From Dongia_B sp035539075 (GTDB taxonomy: Bacteria; Pseudomonadota; Alphaproteobacteria; Dongiales; Dongiaceae), in the NCBI GenBank assembly GCA_035539075.1, contig DATLJB010000051.1:1-28318 (forward strand): DNA of 28,318 bases, in the 5' to 3' direction. The stretch's first letter is position 1. Each line of letters begins with the position of its first letter. Made by a program: the position numbers and the translations under genes. The notes under the pieces are model-generated. The model made no database searches. It saw only the letters and a list, made by a program, of their open reading frames with translations, and had not been told where the DNA came from. Below, piece by piece: positions 1-8,104 of the stretch.

Positions 1-150
1 CCGGCTGCGGTCCCGATCGCAGCCAAGGCTGCGCCGGCCAAGGTTGCAGTGGCGGCGAAGAGCCTGAACGGCCGCAGCCGGACCGGCTTTGCCCTCGATC
101 TCACCGCCGGCGGACCCGATAGCCGCGATGCCGAGTTCGAACGCGCATGA
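1..150 (+). CDS. C-terminal end of a probable methyl-accepting chemotaxis protein (partial)
   Basis: An open frame runs from the first base to a TGA at 148-150 and encodes 49 residues. The segment is Ala/Lys/Pro rich and then reads NGRSRTGFALDLTAGG and ends in DAEFERA. A flexible linker ending in a short acidic-aromatic tail is common at the C-terminus of alphaproteobacterial chemoreceptors, where the tail can recruit the adaptation enzymes. The stop codon overlaps the cheR start as ATGA, so the two genes are probably translationally coupled. No signalling domain is inside the window, so the MCP call rests on the tail and on the cheR-cheB-cheD genes that follow. Another chemotaxis protein with a disordered tail is possible. 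Confidence 0.55.
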   Translation, partial: PAAVPIAAKAAPAKVAVAAKSLNGRSRTGFALDLTAGGPDSRDAEFERA

Positions 151-1031
151 CTGCGGCGCAGGCAGTCAGGATGACAGCATCGATTCCCTCAAGCGTCCTG
201 GGGGCGGGTGGATTGGCGCGGCGCGATTACGAGCGTCTCAGCCGCTTCATCCAAAACTATAGCGGCATCAAGATGCCGCCCAACAAGATCACCATGCTGG
301 AAGGCCGGCTGCGGCGCAGGCTGCGGGCCACCGGCCATGCCAGCTTCGCCGATTATTGCCGGTATCTGTTCGAGGATAACGGTCTCGACCAAGAGGCCGT
401 GCATCTGATCGATGCGGTCACCACCAACAAGACGGAATTCTTTCGCGAACCGGATCATTTCCGTCTGTTGCGCCAGCAGGTATTGCCAGCCCTGCTGAAT
501 GGGCGACGCGGCCATGCACCGCTGAAGTTCTGGAGCGCCGCTGCTTCAACCGGGGCGGAGGCCTATACGATCGCAATGGTTCTTCTGGAGGAGCGCGAAA
601 CTTGGCCCCAGTTGCGCCCCTCGATTATCGCCACTGATATCTGCACTGAAGTCCTGGATTCCGCCATCCTCGGTATCTATCCGGAAAGCATGGCGACGGC
701 GATACCGGCGGAGTTGCGTCGCCGCTATGTGATGCAGGCCAAGGACCGCCGCAGCGGTACGATCCGGCTGGTGCCCGAATTGCGTACACAGGTCCAGTTC
801 GCGCGCCTCAATCTGATGGATGAAAGTTATCCGGTGGAAAAGGACCAGGATGTCATCTTCTGCCGCAATATCCTGATCTATTTCGACAAGGAAACACAGC
901 TTGCGGTGTTGAGCCGGCTTTGCGACCATCTGCGCCAAGGAAGCTATCTGTTCATGGGCCATTCCGAGACCTTGGCCGGATTCAATCTGCCGCTGAAACT
1001 GGTCGGCCCGACCGTCTTCCAGCGGATTTAG
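147..1031 (+). CDS. cheR: Chemotaxis protein methyltransferase CheR
   Basis: CheR transfers methyl groups from S-adenosylmethionine to glutamates on chemoreceptors. The 294-residue protein has the usual N-terminal helical domain (about 27-85), the VTTNKTEFFRE segment (91-101) that begins the catalytic domain, a SAM-binding loop around 127-143 (WSAAASTGAEAYTIAM), the ATD motif at 162-164, FCRNILIYF at 238-246 and MGHSETL at 270-276. The SAM loop is usually STGEEPY; here the first Glu is Ala (STGAEAY), a departure at a residue that contacts SAM in the enteric enzyme. All other signature blocks are intact, so activity is expected. The start overlaps the preceding stop by ATGA; a second Met at residue 9 is an alternative. 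cheB follows after 6 bp. Confidence 0.96.
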   Translation: MTAAQAVRMTASIPSSVLGAGGLARRDYERLSRFIQNYSGIKMPPNKITMLEGRLRRRLRATGHASFADYCRYLFEDNGLDQEAVHLIDAVTTNKTEFFREPDHFRLLRQQVLPALLNGRRGHAPLKFWSAAASTGAEAYTIAMVLLEERETWPQLRPSIIATDICTEVLDSAILGIYPESMATAIPAELRRRYVMQAKDRRSGTIRLVPELRTQVQFARLNLMDESYPVEKDQDVIFCRNILIYFDKETQLAVLSRLCDHLRQGSYLFMGHSETLAGFNLPLKLVGPTVFQRI

Positions 1032-1037
1032 CGCGAG

Positions 1038-2120
1038 ATGCCGCGCAAGATCCGCGTTCTCGTCGTCGACGATTCGGCCTCCGTGCGCGAGACGCTCAGC
1101 CGTGTTCTGCAGAGCGATCCGGCCATCGACGTGATGGGAACGGCATCGGACCCCTATGTCGCCGCCAAGCGCATCGCCGAGGAAATTCCGGATGTCATCA
1201 CGCTGGATGTGGAGATGCCGCGCATGGACGGCATCACCTTCCTCCGCAAGGTCATGAGCCAGCATCCGATCCCGGTCGTCATGTGCTCGTCGTTGACGGA
1301 GGAGGGATCGGCGACGCTGATGCAGGCGCTCGAAGCCGGGGCGGTCGATGTCATCCTGAAACCGCGGGTCGACACGGCGCAGTTTCTCCAGGAATCCAGC
1401 CTGCGGATCTGCGATGTCGTCAAGGCGGCGGCGCAGGCTCGCATCGGCCGCCTGCCGCCGCGATCGGTCCGTACCCATCAGCCGCAGAAGAAGCTGTCGG
1501 CCGACGTTATCCTGCCGGCGCCGGCGCATCAGCATGCCATGGTGCGGACCACGGAAAAGGTCATCTGCATCGGCGCCTCGACCGGGGGAACGGAATCGCT
1601 GCGCGTGGTGCTGGAATCGCTGCCGGCCGATTCACCCGGCATCGTCGTTGTCCAGCACATGCCGGAGAAATTCACCGAGGCCTTCGCGCGCCGGCTCAAC
1701 GGCCTGTGCGATATCGAGGTCAAGGAAGCCGTCGACGGAGATGTCGTGCGGCGCGGCCGTGCGCTGATCGCGCCCGGCAATCACCACATGCTCCTGCAGC
1801 GGAGCGGCGCGCAATATTACGTCGCCATCAAGGAAGGCCCGCTGGTGTCGCGCCACCGTCCCTCCGTAGATGTGCTGTTCCGTTCCGCCGCCAAATACGC
1901 CGCCGCCAATGCGGTCGGCATCATCATGACTGGCATGGGCGATGACGGTGCCCATGGCCTAAGGGAAATGAAGGAAGCCGGCGCCTATACGATCGCCCAG
2001 GACGAGGCGACCTCCGTCGTCTTCGGCATGCCGAAAGAGGCAATCGCGCGGGGCGGCGTCGGCAAGGTCATGCCGCTCGGCTCCTTGGCCATGGAAATCA
2101 CCCGTGTCGGCCGAGGATAG
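1038..2120 (+). CDS. cheB: Chemotaxis response regulator protein-glutamate methylesterase CheB
   Basis: CheB removes receptor methyl groups and can deamidate receptor glutamines; phosphorylation by CheA activates it. The 360-residue protein has an N-terminal receiver domain (about 5-125) with the acidic pair D11-D12, phosphoacceptor D57 in TLDVEMPRMDG and K108. A linker of about 45 residues leads to the methylesterase domain (about 173-355). The catalytic triad is visible: S181 in GASTGG, H207 in VQHMP and D303 in MTGMGDDGAHG. Length and domain order are typical. It lies 6 bp after cheR, and its last 17 bp overlap cheD in another frame, so the genes form one transcription unit. Confidence 0.97.
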   Translation: MPRKIRVLVVDDSASVRETLSRVLQSDPAIDVMGTASDPYVAAKRIAEEIPDVITLDVEMPRMDGITFLRKVMSQHPIPVVMCSSLTEEGSATLMQALEAGAVDVILKPRVDTAQFLQESSLRICDVVKAAAQARIGRLPPRSVRTHQPQKKLSADVILPAPAHQHAMVRTTEKVICIGASTGGTESLRVVLESLPADSPGIVVVQHMPEKFTEAFARRLNGLCDIEVKEAVDGDVVRRGRALIAPGNHHMLLQRSGAQYYVAIKEGPLVSRHRPSVDVLFRSAAKYAAANAVGIIMTGMGDDGAHGLREMKEAGAYTIAQDEATSVVFGMPKEAIARGGVGKVMPLGSLAMEITRVGRG

Positions 2121-2622
2121 GGTGGGTGTAGTCCCGGCAGTTCGTCGCATCTTCCTGCTCCAGGGCGATATCTATTGCGAGGCGCAGCCGGCGCTGGTTT
2201 CGACGATCCTGGGCTCCTGCGTCTCGGTCTGCCTCTGGGATTCGCATCTGCATGTCGGCGGCATCAACCACTATGTATTGCCGGAGGCGGCAGCGGAGAC
2301 CGAGACCGGAAACGCCCGCTATGGCTCGGTGGCGATCAGCCGCTTGTTGCAGCGGATGCTCGAACTCGGCAGTCGCAATCATCATCTTCAGGCGAAGATC
2401 TTCGGCGGCGCATCGGTCTTCCCGCTCGGCGCGGCACAGGTTACCGTTGGCGAGCGGAATGTCGATCTGGCCGTGGCCCGCCTGCAAGCCTTTCGCATAC
2501 CGGTGACGGCCCAGCGCACCGGCGGCCATCTCGGCCGGCAAATCAGCTTTCACACTGCGACGGGCGAAGCGAGCGTTCGCGAGCTTGTGGATGTGACCAA
2601 AGATACCCTGCCGGTTGCCTAG
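2104..2622 (+). CDS. cheD: Chemoreceptor glutamine deamidase CheD
   Basis: CheD hydrolyses the side-chain amide of selected receptor glutamines to glutamates, tuning signalling output. The 172-residue protein has the papain-like cysteine deamidase signature: nucleophile C39 in LGSCVSVCLWD and H56 in GGINHYVLP, with K/FGGA at about 99-102 (KIFGGASVF) as the second conserved block. The start is a GTG inside the end of cheB (17-bp overlap), chosen because the first in-frame ATG lies beyond the catalytic cysteine. No cheC is seen, as is usual in alphaproteobacteria. The gene ends 36 bp from the convergent gene that follows; a short GC hairpin (2624-2636) sits between them but lacks a T-run. Confidence 0.95.
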   Translation: MSAEDRVGVVPAVRRIFLLQGDIYCEAQPALVSTILGSCVSVCLWDSHLHVGGINHYVLPEAAAETETGNARYGSVAISRLLQRMLELGSRNHHLQAKIFGGASVFPLGAAQVTVGERNVDLAVARLQAFRIPVTAQRTGGHLGRQISFHTATGEASVRELVDVTKDTLPVA

Positions 2623-2658
2623 TGCCGGCGACCGGCGTGGGTTACTCCGTCATCCCGC

Positions 2659-4443
2659 TCAGAACAGCATATCTTCCAGATCGGCGTCGCTAGTCGCTGC
2701 TGGCCCGGGCGAGGCAGTGGAGAGGCCCGTATCGCCGTCCGGGCCGTCCGCACCGAAGACGCGCGCATGGATTTTGCGTTCCTGCACCATGGTATAGGAT
2801 TTGAAGAGCGCGGCCTGCAAATCCGCAAGTACATCGCTCAGGTTGGCGTCTTCGGCCGCCATGGGGCGGGCGATAGCGGCCAGGGCCGTGGCGCAACGTC
2901 GCAAGGTATCGCTGATGGTCTGATGCGCCGTTACCGTCGCCAGGGTCTCGTCAAGCAGGGTGACGACCATCTCGCTGTCGTTGGACAAAGTGGCGAGGGC
3001 GCCGGTCAGGGAACCGCCCACACTGTTCAGCCGATCGATCGAGTTATGCATGATGTCGAGGATTGCTTGCGTTTCCTCGCTTTGGCTGGTGGTTTCCCGT
3101 GCGGAAAGTTGTGTGCCCGCGAGAGTGACGGAATCGAGCAGCTCCATGATGGCTTCGGCCTCGCTGGCGGTGATGTTGGAGCAGCTGCGCAGTTCCTGGG
3201 CGATTACCGTCAGCGATCGGCCTTCATTGCCGAGGCGGCTGCATTTCAGCGTGGTATTGAGGCCCATCAGCCGGATGTCGGATTCCAGTGATTGGATCGA
3301 CTTCATATGGCCCGTCAGCGACCCCGCCGCCACCATGACCGATTGGATCACGCTGTCTGCCTCATGCTGCGCGGTGGTCAGGGCTTGAAGCAGCTCATTG
3401 GCTCGTCCGACCTTGTCGCTGAGATCATCGAGAAAGGTCCCGCCATCGATGCCGCTCGCGCCGTAGGCTCGCTGAGCGAGCGCCGCCATTTCATGGGCAT
3501 CACCCGTAAGGGCGGTAAGCACGGTCAGGATGCGCTGCAGCTGGCTGTCGAGTTCCGCCGCAGTGTCGGCGAGTTGTTCGACCTGCAATTCCGCGCCGAT
3601 GGCAGCGACGGCTTCCCGTTCCGCCGCTTCCAGATGGGTAGGAGGGGTGAAAGCGCCCTGCGATGGCTGCCGCGCGCCGCCCCCGCCGCTCAATACCATC
3701 TGAAAGAGACCGACGGCATACTCAACATGTTCGATCCGCTGCCGGGTCGAATCGCCGATCTGCAAAGCGGTGACGGCGATGCCGACCTGGCGGGCGACCT
3801 CGCCAGTCTTCTCCTGGATGATCGTCGCGGCCTTGCCGGCCTCCGCATTGCGGTCGCTGATCGTCGTGACGCTGAGCTGCAGAGCCCGCGGGACGGTCGC
3901 GGCGGCTTCCGCCTGGCGCTGACGCAAAGACGCCTGGCTTTGCGAGGCTTCACGCAAGGTTCCGATGACCTGGCCAAGCTCGGCGCCGAAGTCCGAGAGA
4001 TTGGCTCCGGCGACTTTCAGGGCCGCAGCAATTTCATCGGCGAAGCTGGCGAATTCCTCGCCGGCCGAGCTGATATGGGCGGCGGCGATCTTGGCATTGA
4101 CTGCGAGGACATCCACTGCCTTGACGGCCTTGTGCATCTCGTTCAGCCGTTGCCCGACGGCAATCGTCTTGGCCGTTATGTCCTGCAAGGCCTCCGGCAC
4201 GCCGTCGCTATGGGCGGCAAGGGCTGCGATGCGCTTTGCCACTTGGCCCATGGAGCGGGTCGCCACGGCCAGATCCTCGCTGGAGAGGTCGCGCTGCAAG
4301 CTCTCGAATGTCTGGCTGAGCCGATCAAGAATTTCGATCGCTTTTTCAAGCCGATTCCCAAGGCCGACGAAGGTGTCTTCGATCGCCCGGGAGGCGGCGC
4401 GCAGCAGGCCGGATACGTCATCCAAAATGCGGCTTGGGGACAT
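2659..4443 (-). CDS. Soluble chemoreceptor-like protein with two degenerate signalling-tip modules
   Basis: The 594-residue product is almost entirely alpha-helical and coiled-coil-like, with no signal peptide or membrane segment. Two stretches resemble the hairpin tip of methyl-accepting chemotaxis proteins. Residues 110-137 contain VLAVNAKIAAAH and GEEFASFADEI. Residues 388-424 contain MGLNTTLKCSRLGNEGRS and LTVIAQELRS. Each is followed about 116 residues later by a related helix: ALQIGDSTRQRIEHV at 226-240 and AHQTISDTLRRCATAL at 506-521. This spacing suggests a tandem duplication with a period of about 280 residues. The canonical receptor tip carries Glu and Arg where this protein has unrelated residues, so it may bind CheA/CheW poorly or act as a decoy or adaptor. 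The end (DADLEDMLF) is acidic. It converges on cheD, which supports a chemotaxis role. The biochemical function is unknown; an MCP annotation is approximate. Confidence 0.8.
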   Translation of the reverse strand: MSPSRILDDVSGLLRAASRAIEDTFVGLGNRLEKAIEILDRLSQTFESLQRDLSSEDLAVATRSMGQVAKRIAALAAHSDGVPEALQDITAKTIAVGQRLNEMHKAVKAVDVLAVNAKIAAAHISSAGEEFASFADEIAAALKVAGANLSDFGAELGQVIGTLREASQSQASLRQRQAEAAATVPRALQLSVTTISDRNAEAGKAATIIQEKTGEVARQVGIAVTALQIGDSTRQRIEHVEYAVGLFQMVLSGGGGARQPSQGAFTPPTHLEAAEREAVAAIGAELQVEQLADTAAELDSQLQRILTVLTALTGDAHEMAALAQRAYGASGIDGGTFLDDLSDKVGRANELLQALTTAQHEADSVIQSVMVAAGSLTGHMKSIQSLESDIRLMGLNTTLKCSRLGNEGRSLTVIAQELRSCSNITASEAEAIMELLDSVTLAGTQLSARETTSQSEETQAILDIMHNSIDRLNSVGGSLTGALATLSNDSEMVVTLLDETLATVTAHQTISDTLRRCATALAAIARPMAAEDANLSDVLADLQAALFKSYTMVQERKIHARVFGADGPDGDTGLSTASPGPAATSDADLEDMLF

Positions 4444-4656
4444 GTCGATTTACGCTCTTGCAAGTAAAGATTGCCCCGCCGGCGTGAGAAAGGCACGCCG
4501 ACATGGCATAGGCCGTGTTTGGGCCAAGATATGTCCTCGTCGTTAACGTCTGATAAACGCCAAGACTGATCTCCTAGCCGCCGCAACGGCTTTAGTCCCG
4601 CCGGGGGATGATCACCGGGGCACAATCCGGGTCGATTTTCCGCTCGCTTCCGCTTC
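4444..4656. other. Intergenic region between the helicase and the receptor-like gene
   Basis: Both flanking genes point left, so this stretch holds the end of the helicase transcript and the leader of the 594-residue gene. A perfect 7-bp inverted repeat (CGGCGTG, 4480-4486, and CACGCCG, 4494-4500; 7-base loop) lies 37 bp before the downstream start. A second small hairpin (AGCCG/CGGCT, around 4577-4592) lies nearer the helicase. Neither is followed by a T-run on the minus strand, so neither is a convincing intrinsic terminator. No strong ribosome binding site is visible before the start at 4443. Confidence 0.4.
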
Positions 4657-6813
4657 TCACCGCCACATGTCGCGCATGCGCTGGCCGACATCGATGCGGA
4701 CTGCTTCGCCGGGGCTGCGCGTCTTCGCGCCGGTGCCGGACCCCGCAACAACCGGCCAGGTTGCGGATTTGAAATGCCCCGCCAGGGAAGCCGGGATGAA
4801 CCGGGTGCGCGCGGCATAGACATGCCGGTCGCCCTGGGCATGCTGGTTATGGGTGAAGAAGCGCTGCGGCACGACCAGGTGCAGATCATCCTTGGCGCGC
4901 GTCATGGCGACATAGAGTAGCCGGCGCTCCTCCTCGAGATCCGCGGACGTTCCCGCACCGAGATCGGAGGGGATACAGCCATCTACCACATTCAGCACGA
5001 AGACCGACTTCCATTCCTGGCCCTTGGCGGAATGCATGGTGGAGAGGATGAGATAGTCTTCATCGAGGAGGGGGACACCGGCCTGGTCGCTGGTCGCGTC
5101 GGGCGGGTCAAGGGTGAGCTCGGTCAGGAACCGCTCGCGTGTCTGATAGCCGGCGGCGATCTGCTCCAGCTGGATGAGGTCGGCAACCCGTATCTCCGCG
5201 TCCTCATGCATGCGGGTGAGATGCGGCTCGTACCAGCGCCGTGCCGCCTCCAGTTCCGCCGGCCAGCCCGCCCGTCCCAACCATAGGCCGGTGATCACAT
5301 CGACGAAATCTTGCCAATCGCCGGTGGCGCGGGGCGGCGGTGCCGCTTCCGAGAGCGCCCGGATCTGGTCGATTGCATCAGCCATATGGTCGAGCGCCGC
5401 CTGTGCCGAGGCCGGGCCGACACCCGGCAGCAGCTGCATGACGCGGAATCCAGCGACGCGGTCGCGCGGATTCTGGACAAAGCGCAGCAATGCCAGCAGA
5501 TCCTTGACGTGCGCGGCGTCGAGGAACTTGAGCCCGCCGAATTTGACGAACGGGATATTGCGGCGGGTGAGCTCCACTTCCAGCATGTCGCTGTGATGCG
5601 AGGCGCGGAACAGCACCGCCTGTTCTTTCAGCAGCTCCCCGGCTTCTCGATTTTCCAGGATCTGGGAAACCACATAGCGCGCCTGATCCGCCTCGTCCCT
5701 GACCGTGACCAGCTTGGGCAGATCGGCCGATTTCCGCTCGGTCCAGAGATTCTTGGTGAAGCGCTCGCTGGCAAAGCCGATGACACCGTTGGCCGCCGCC
5801 AGGATGGGCTGCGTCGAGCGATAGTTGCGGTCGAGTGTGACGATCTCCGCGGCGGGGCTGAAAGATTGCGGAAAATCCAGGATGTTGCGCACCGTGGCGG
5901 CGCGGAACGAATAGATCGATTGCGCATCGTCGCCGACCACGGTCAAGCCATATCCGTCGGGCTTCAAGGCCAGCAGGATCGATGCCTGCAGCCGGTTGGT
6001 GTCCTGATATTCATCGACCATGATGTGATCGAAGCGGCCGGCGATCTCCTGTGCGAGATCCGGCGCGCTCACCATCTGCGCCCAGTAAAGCAGCAGGTCG
6101 TCATAGTCGAGGATGTTTTGGCGTTGCTTGGCCTCGACATAGGCGTGAAACAGCTGGCGCAATTCGGTCGTCCAGTCAGTGCACCAGGGGAAGTAGCCGG
6201 GAAGCACCTCCTCGATCGGCATCTCGGCATTCACGCAGCGGGAATAGATGGCAAGGCAGGTCGCCTTGGTCGGGAAGCGGGTCTCGCGCTTCGACAGGCC
6301 CAGCTCGTGGCGGATGAGGTTGATCAGGTCCGCCGAATCCTCGCGGTCATGGATGGAAAAGGCGGGGTCGACGCCGATCTGCTCGGCATATTCCCGCAGC
6401 AGCCTTGCGCCGATGCCGTGATAGGTGCCGGCCCAGCTCAATGCACCCGTCATGGCGGCCGCCTTCTCGCCCAGCACCTGGCGCGCGATCCGCTCGACAC
6501 GACGGATCATTTCGCCGGCGGCACGGCGGGAAAATGTCATCAGCAGGATGCGATAGGGATCGGCGCCATTGACCATCAGATGGGCGACCCGATGGGCCAG
6601 CGTATTGGTCTTGCCCGAACCGGCACCGGCAATGACGAGGAGCGGCGTGCCGATATGGCTGCCGGCTGTTGCCGATATCCCGTGCTCTACCGCCCGCCGC
6701 TGCGCCGGGTTGAGCTTGTCGAGATAGGAGCTGCCGCCTTCCCGGCCCAAGGACAGGCCGGATGGAGCCCGGCGCGGCGGGGAATCAACGGCGAGGTGTT
6801 CAGTGCTGTCCAT
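4657..6813 (-). CDS. UvrD/Rep/PcrA-type superfamily 1A ATP-dependent DNA helicase
   Basis: This is a 3'-5' SF1A helicase of the kind used in repair and fork rescue. Numbered from the ATG at 6813 (718 aa), the motifs run in order: Q motif LNPAQRRAVEH (about 34), Walker A GAGSGKT (about 63), TFSRRAAGEM, Walker B VDEYQDT (266-272), GDDAQSIYSFR (294-304), LDRNYRST (327-334), STMHSAKGQEW (591-601) and YVAMTRAKDDLHL (634-646). An open frame continues to a TTG at 6870, but that codon lies within a GTTC-N7-GTTC operator (6861-6875), so translation probably begins at the ATG at 6813 or at 6855. Neither has a strong Shine-Dalgarno. The protein is somewhat longer than E. coli Rep and similar to UvrD. 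Whether it is the cell's main UvrD or a paralogue cannot be told here. Confidence 0.92.
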   Translation of the reverse strand: MDSTEHLAVDSPPRRAPSGLSLGREGGSSYLDKLNPAQRRAVEHGISATAGSHIGTPLLVIAGAGSGKTNTLAHRVAHLMVNGADPYRILLMTFSRRAAGEMIRRVERIARQVLGEKAAAMTGALSWAGTYHGIGARLLREYAEQIGVDPAFSIHDREDSADLINLIRHELGLSKRETRFPTKATCLAIYSRCVNAEMPIEEVLPGYFPWCTDWTTELRQLFHAYVEAKQRQNILDYDDLLLYWAQMVSAPDLAQEIAGRFDHIMVDEYQDTNRLQASILLALKPDGYGLTVVGDDAQSIYSFRAATVRNILDFPQSFSPAAEIVTLDRNYRSTQPILAAANGVIGFASERFTKNLWTERKSADLPKLVTVRDEADQARYVVSQILENREAGELLKEQAVLFRASHHSDMLEVELTRRNIPFVKFGGLKFLDAAHVKDLLALLRFVQNPRDRVAGFRVMQLLPGVGPASAQAALDHMADAIDQIRALSEAAPPPRATGDWQDFVDVITGLWLGRAGWPAELEAARRWYEPHLTRMHEDAEIRVADLIQLEQIAAGYQTRERFLTELTLDPPDATSDQAGVPLLDEDYLILSTMHSAKGQEWKSVFVLNVVDGCIPSDLGAGTSADLEEERRLLYVAMTRAKDDLHLVVPQRFFTHNQHAQGDRHVYAARTRFIPASLAGHFKSATWPVVAGSGTGAKTRSPGEAVRIDVGQRMRDMWR

Positions 6814-6860
6814 GATATCCGTCGGATGGGCGAAACGGCTGATTCCATTTAGCATATCTG

Positions 6861-6875
6861 GAACGAACAAAGAAC
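6861..6875 (-). promoter_or_regulatory. LexA (SOS) operator, alphaproteobacterial type
   Basis: On the minus strand the site reads GTTC-TTTGTTC-GTTC, an exact match to the direct-repeat LexA box GTTC-N7-GTTC known from alphaproteobacteria. It lies immediately before the helicase coding region, 48 bp from the ATG at 6813, where bound LexA would block transcription. A helicase of this family is a classic SOS target, which strengthens the call. An AT-rich stretch just upstream (GATAAATTT, about 6876-6884) could supply the -10 region. Confidence 0.7.
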
Positions 6876-6898
6876 AAATTTATCCGCAGGAAAGGGTT

Positions 6899-6917
6899 CG
6901 GCGGCTTTTCGCCGCCG
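6899..6917 (-). terminator. GC-rich hairpin after the exported-protein gene
   Basis: CGGCGGC (6899-6905) pairs with GCCGCCG (6911-6917) around a 5-base loop. It sits 43 bp beyond the stop of the gene at 6960 and just upstream of the helicase promoter, the right place to insulate the two. There is no clean T-run after it on the minus strand, so termination may be partial or Rho-assisted. Confidence 0.35.
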
Positions 6918-6959
6918 GTGCCGGCGTCAGCAAGGTTGCAAAGGCGGGAAGGCGGAGCC

Positions 6960-7733
6960 CTATTCGACCTTCCGCAGGACTTTCGCGATCCGGCTCCGCT
7001 CGTGATAGATCAGCATGGCGGAGACGCTGCGCCACTGCACCATAGCGACCATGCCGGCATCCTTGGCGATGAAGCGATACTGCGCCGTCTCGACGCTGGC
7101 CGGCCCGATATCGCCGGCATAGGTCCATCTCACCAAATCGGCATCATAGATGCCGGCCGGGACCTTGACCCGGAAGCGGCCGAGATTGCTATAGGTCACC
7201 TTCAGCTTGCCGCGATAATCGATCTCGTTGGGATCTTCGATATCGGCAACCTCGACGGCGATGACCGATTCGCGATTCTGGCCGGGCGCCAGGCCGGCGA
7301 CAATCAGCGGTTCCGGCGGGTTGAAGGTGGAGACGACCTGCTTGTCGAAGTCGTACTCCCGGTCGACTCCCAGACCTGCGCCCTCGGCGACGAAGCTCGA
7401 CCGACCGACCCCGCTTCTGTCATAGCGAAAGGTCTCGCGGCTGCCGGCCTCCTGGATCGGCACGACGGTATGAATCTCGTCGCGCTTCTTCTTGCCCTTC
7501 TCCGACACCGTATAGATCAGCTTCTTGCCCTTCTTCGGCAGATAATCGGCGGCCGTGAGCAAGGGCCCGGCCGGCAAGGATTGCAGGATAATGCCGCTGC
7601 CAAGCAGATCTTCAATCTGCTTGCGGTCGGCGGCAGGTAGTGCCGATGGGGCATCTTCAGCGCATGTCGGTGCAGTCCAGGCCACCATGGCGACAAATAT
7701 GTAGGATACCGCTCTAAGCCCCGCTTTGATCAT
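6960..7733 (-). CDS. Exported protein of unknown function, DUF3108-like
   Basis: The 257-residue product begins with a classical signal peptide (MIKAGLRAVSYIFVAMVAW then TAPTCA, cleavage expected before ED), so it is probably periplasmic. The cysteine is not in a lipobox. The frame is open to an ATG at 7775, but the ATG at 7733 is preceded by GAGGTGA at ideal spacing and puts the signal peptide at the N-terminus. The C-terminal half has alternating beta-strand character with KVPAGIYDADLVRWTY and AQYRFIAKDAGMVAMVQW, which loosely resembles the 'tPaGtfda ... ya.gvGlV' pattern of DUF3108-type periplasmic proteins. That is a weak resemblance, and no catalytic motif is visible. It is transcribed away from ompW and towards the helicase. 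Confidence 0.75.
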   Translation of the reverse strand: MIKAGLRAVSYIFVAMVAWTAPTCAEDAPSALPAADRKQIEDLLGSGIILQSLPAGPLLTAADYLPKKGKKLIYTVSEKGKKKRDEIHTVVPIQEAGSRETFRYDRSGVGRSSFVAEGAGLGVDREYDFDKQVVSTFNPPEPLIVAGLAPGQNRESVIAVEVADIEDPNEIDYRGKLKVTYSNLGRFRVKVPAGIYDADLVRWTYAGDIGPASVETAQYRFIAKDAGMVAMVQWRSVSAMLIYHERSRIAKVLRKVE

Positions 7734-8104
7734 GGCATCACCTCGCATAGCCATATCTTTGCTGCGTCTCAGCATGACCGCTGGAAGACGTAGGTCGCCT
7801 CAAATTGCATGGCGCATATGTTGTCTGCGCGTGGCGCCCGCCGCATCCATATCTTTCCTTCTTATAGTCCGATTAGCCGCCGCGGTGGGGACCATAATTA
7901 TATGCCGCTTCGGCCCTCTCGCGGCTGTCTGCATCGGGCAGCCTGGAAACGCGCCAGAGGCGCGGCGAAGTAGCGCGGTTGCATCTGATCCACATCAAAT
8001 TCCCTGACGGCGGATGAGGCAAGACTGCTGCCATTCACGAGCCGGATTGGGGCCGGCGTGGACGCTATCGCAGAACGATGCGACAGCGGGGATGTCCCTA
8101 ATGG
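7734..8104. other. Divergent control region between the exported protein and ompW
   Basis: This 371-bp gap separates two divergent genes. The left third contains the leader of the leftward gene, with its GAGGTGA ribosome binding site next to 7733. The middle has an AT-rich patch around 7850-7905 that could hold promoters. The right third carries an FNR/FixK-type box (7985-7998). No convincing small gene was found; the open frames in it have no ribosome binding site or recognisable product. Confidence 0.5.
7985..7998 (+). promoter_or_regulatory. FNR/FixK-type box upstream of ompW
   Basis: The site reads CTGAT-CCAC-ATCAA, one mismatch from the FNR/FixK consensus TTGAT-N4-ATCAA. Its centre is about 113 bp before the ompW start. 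OmpW genes are known FNR targets in enterobacteria, so the pairing is biologically plausible. A good -10 at the canonical distance was not evident, so the exact promoter is unassigned. Confidence 0.6.

Noticed and set aside
3292..4467. 391-residue rightward open frame opposite the receptor-like gene
   Set aside because: It is an antisense shadow: the minus-strand protein has clear helical heptads and MCP-like motifs, whereas this frame has no family features.
5311..6852. 513-residue rightward open frame opposite the helicase
   Set aside because: It is an antisense shadow of a gene with all SF1A helicase motifs, a common artefact in high-GC DNA.
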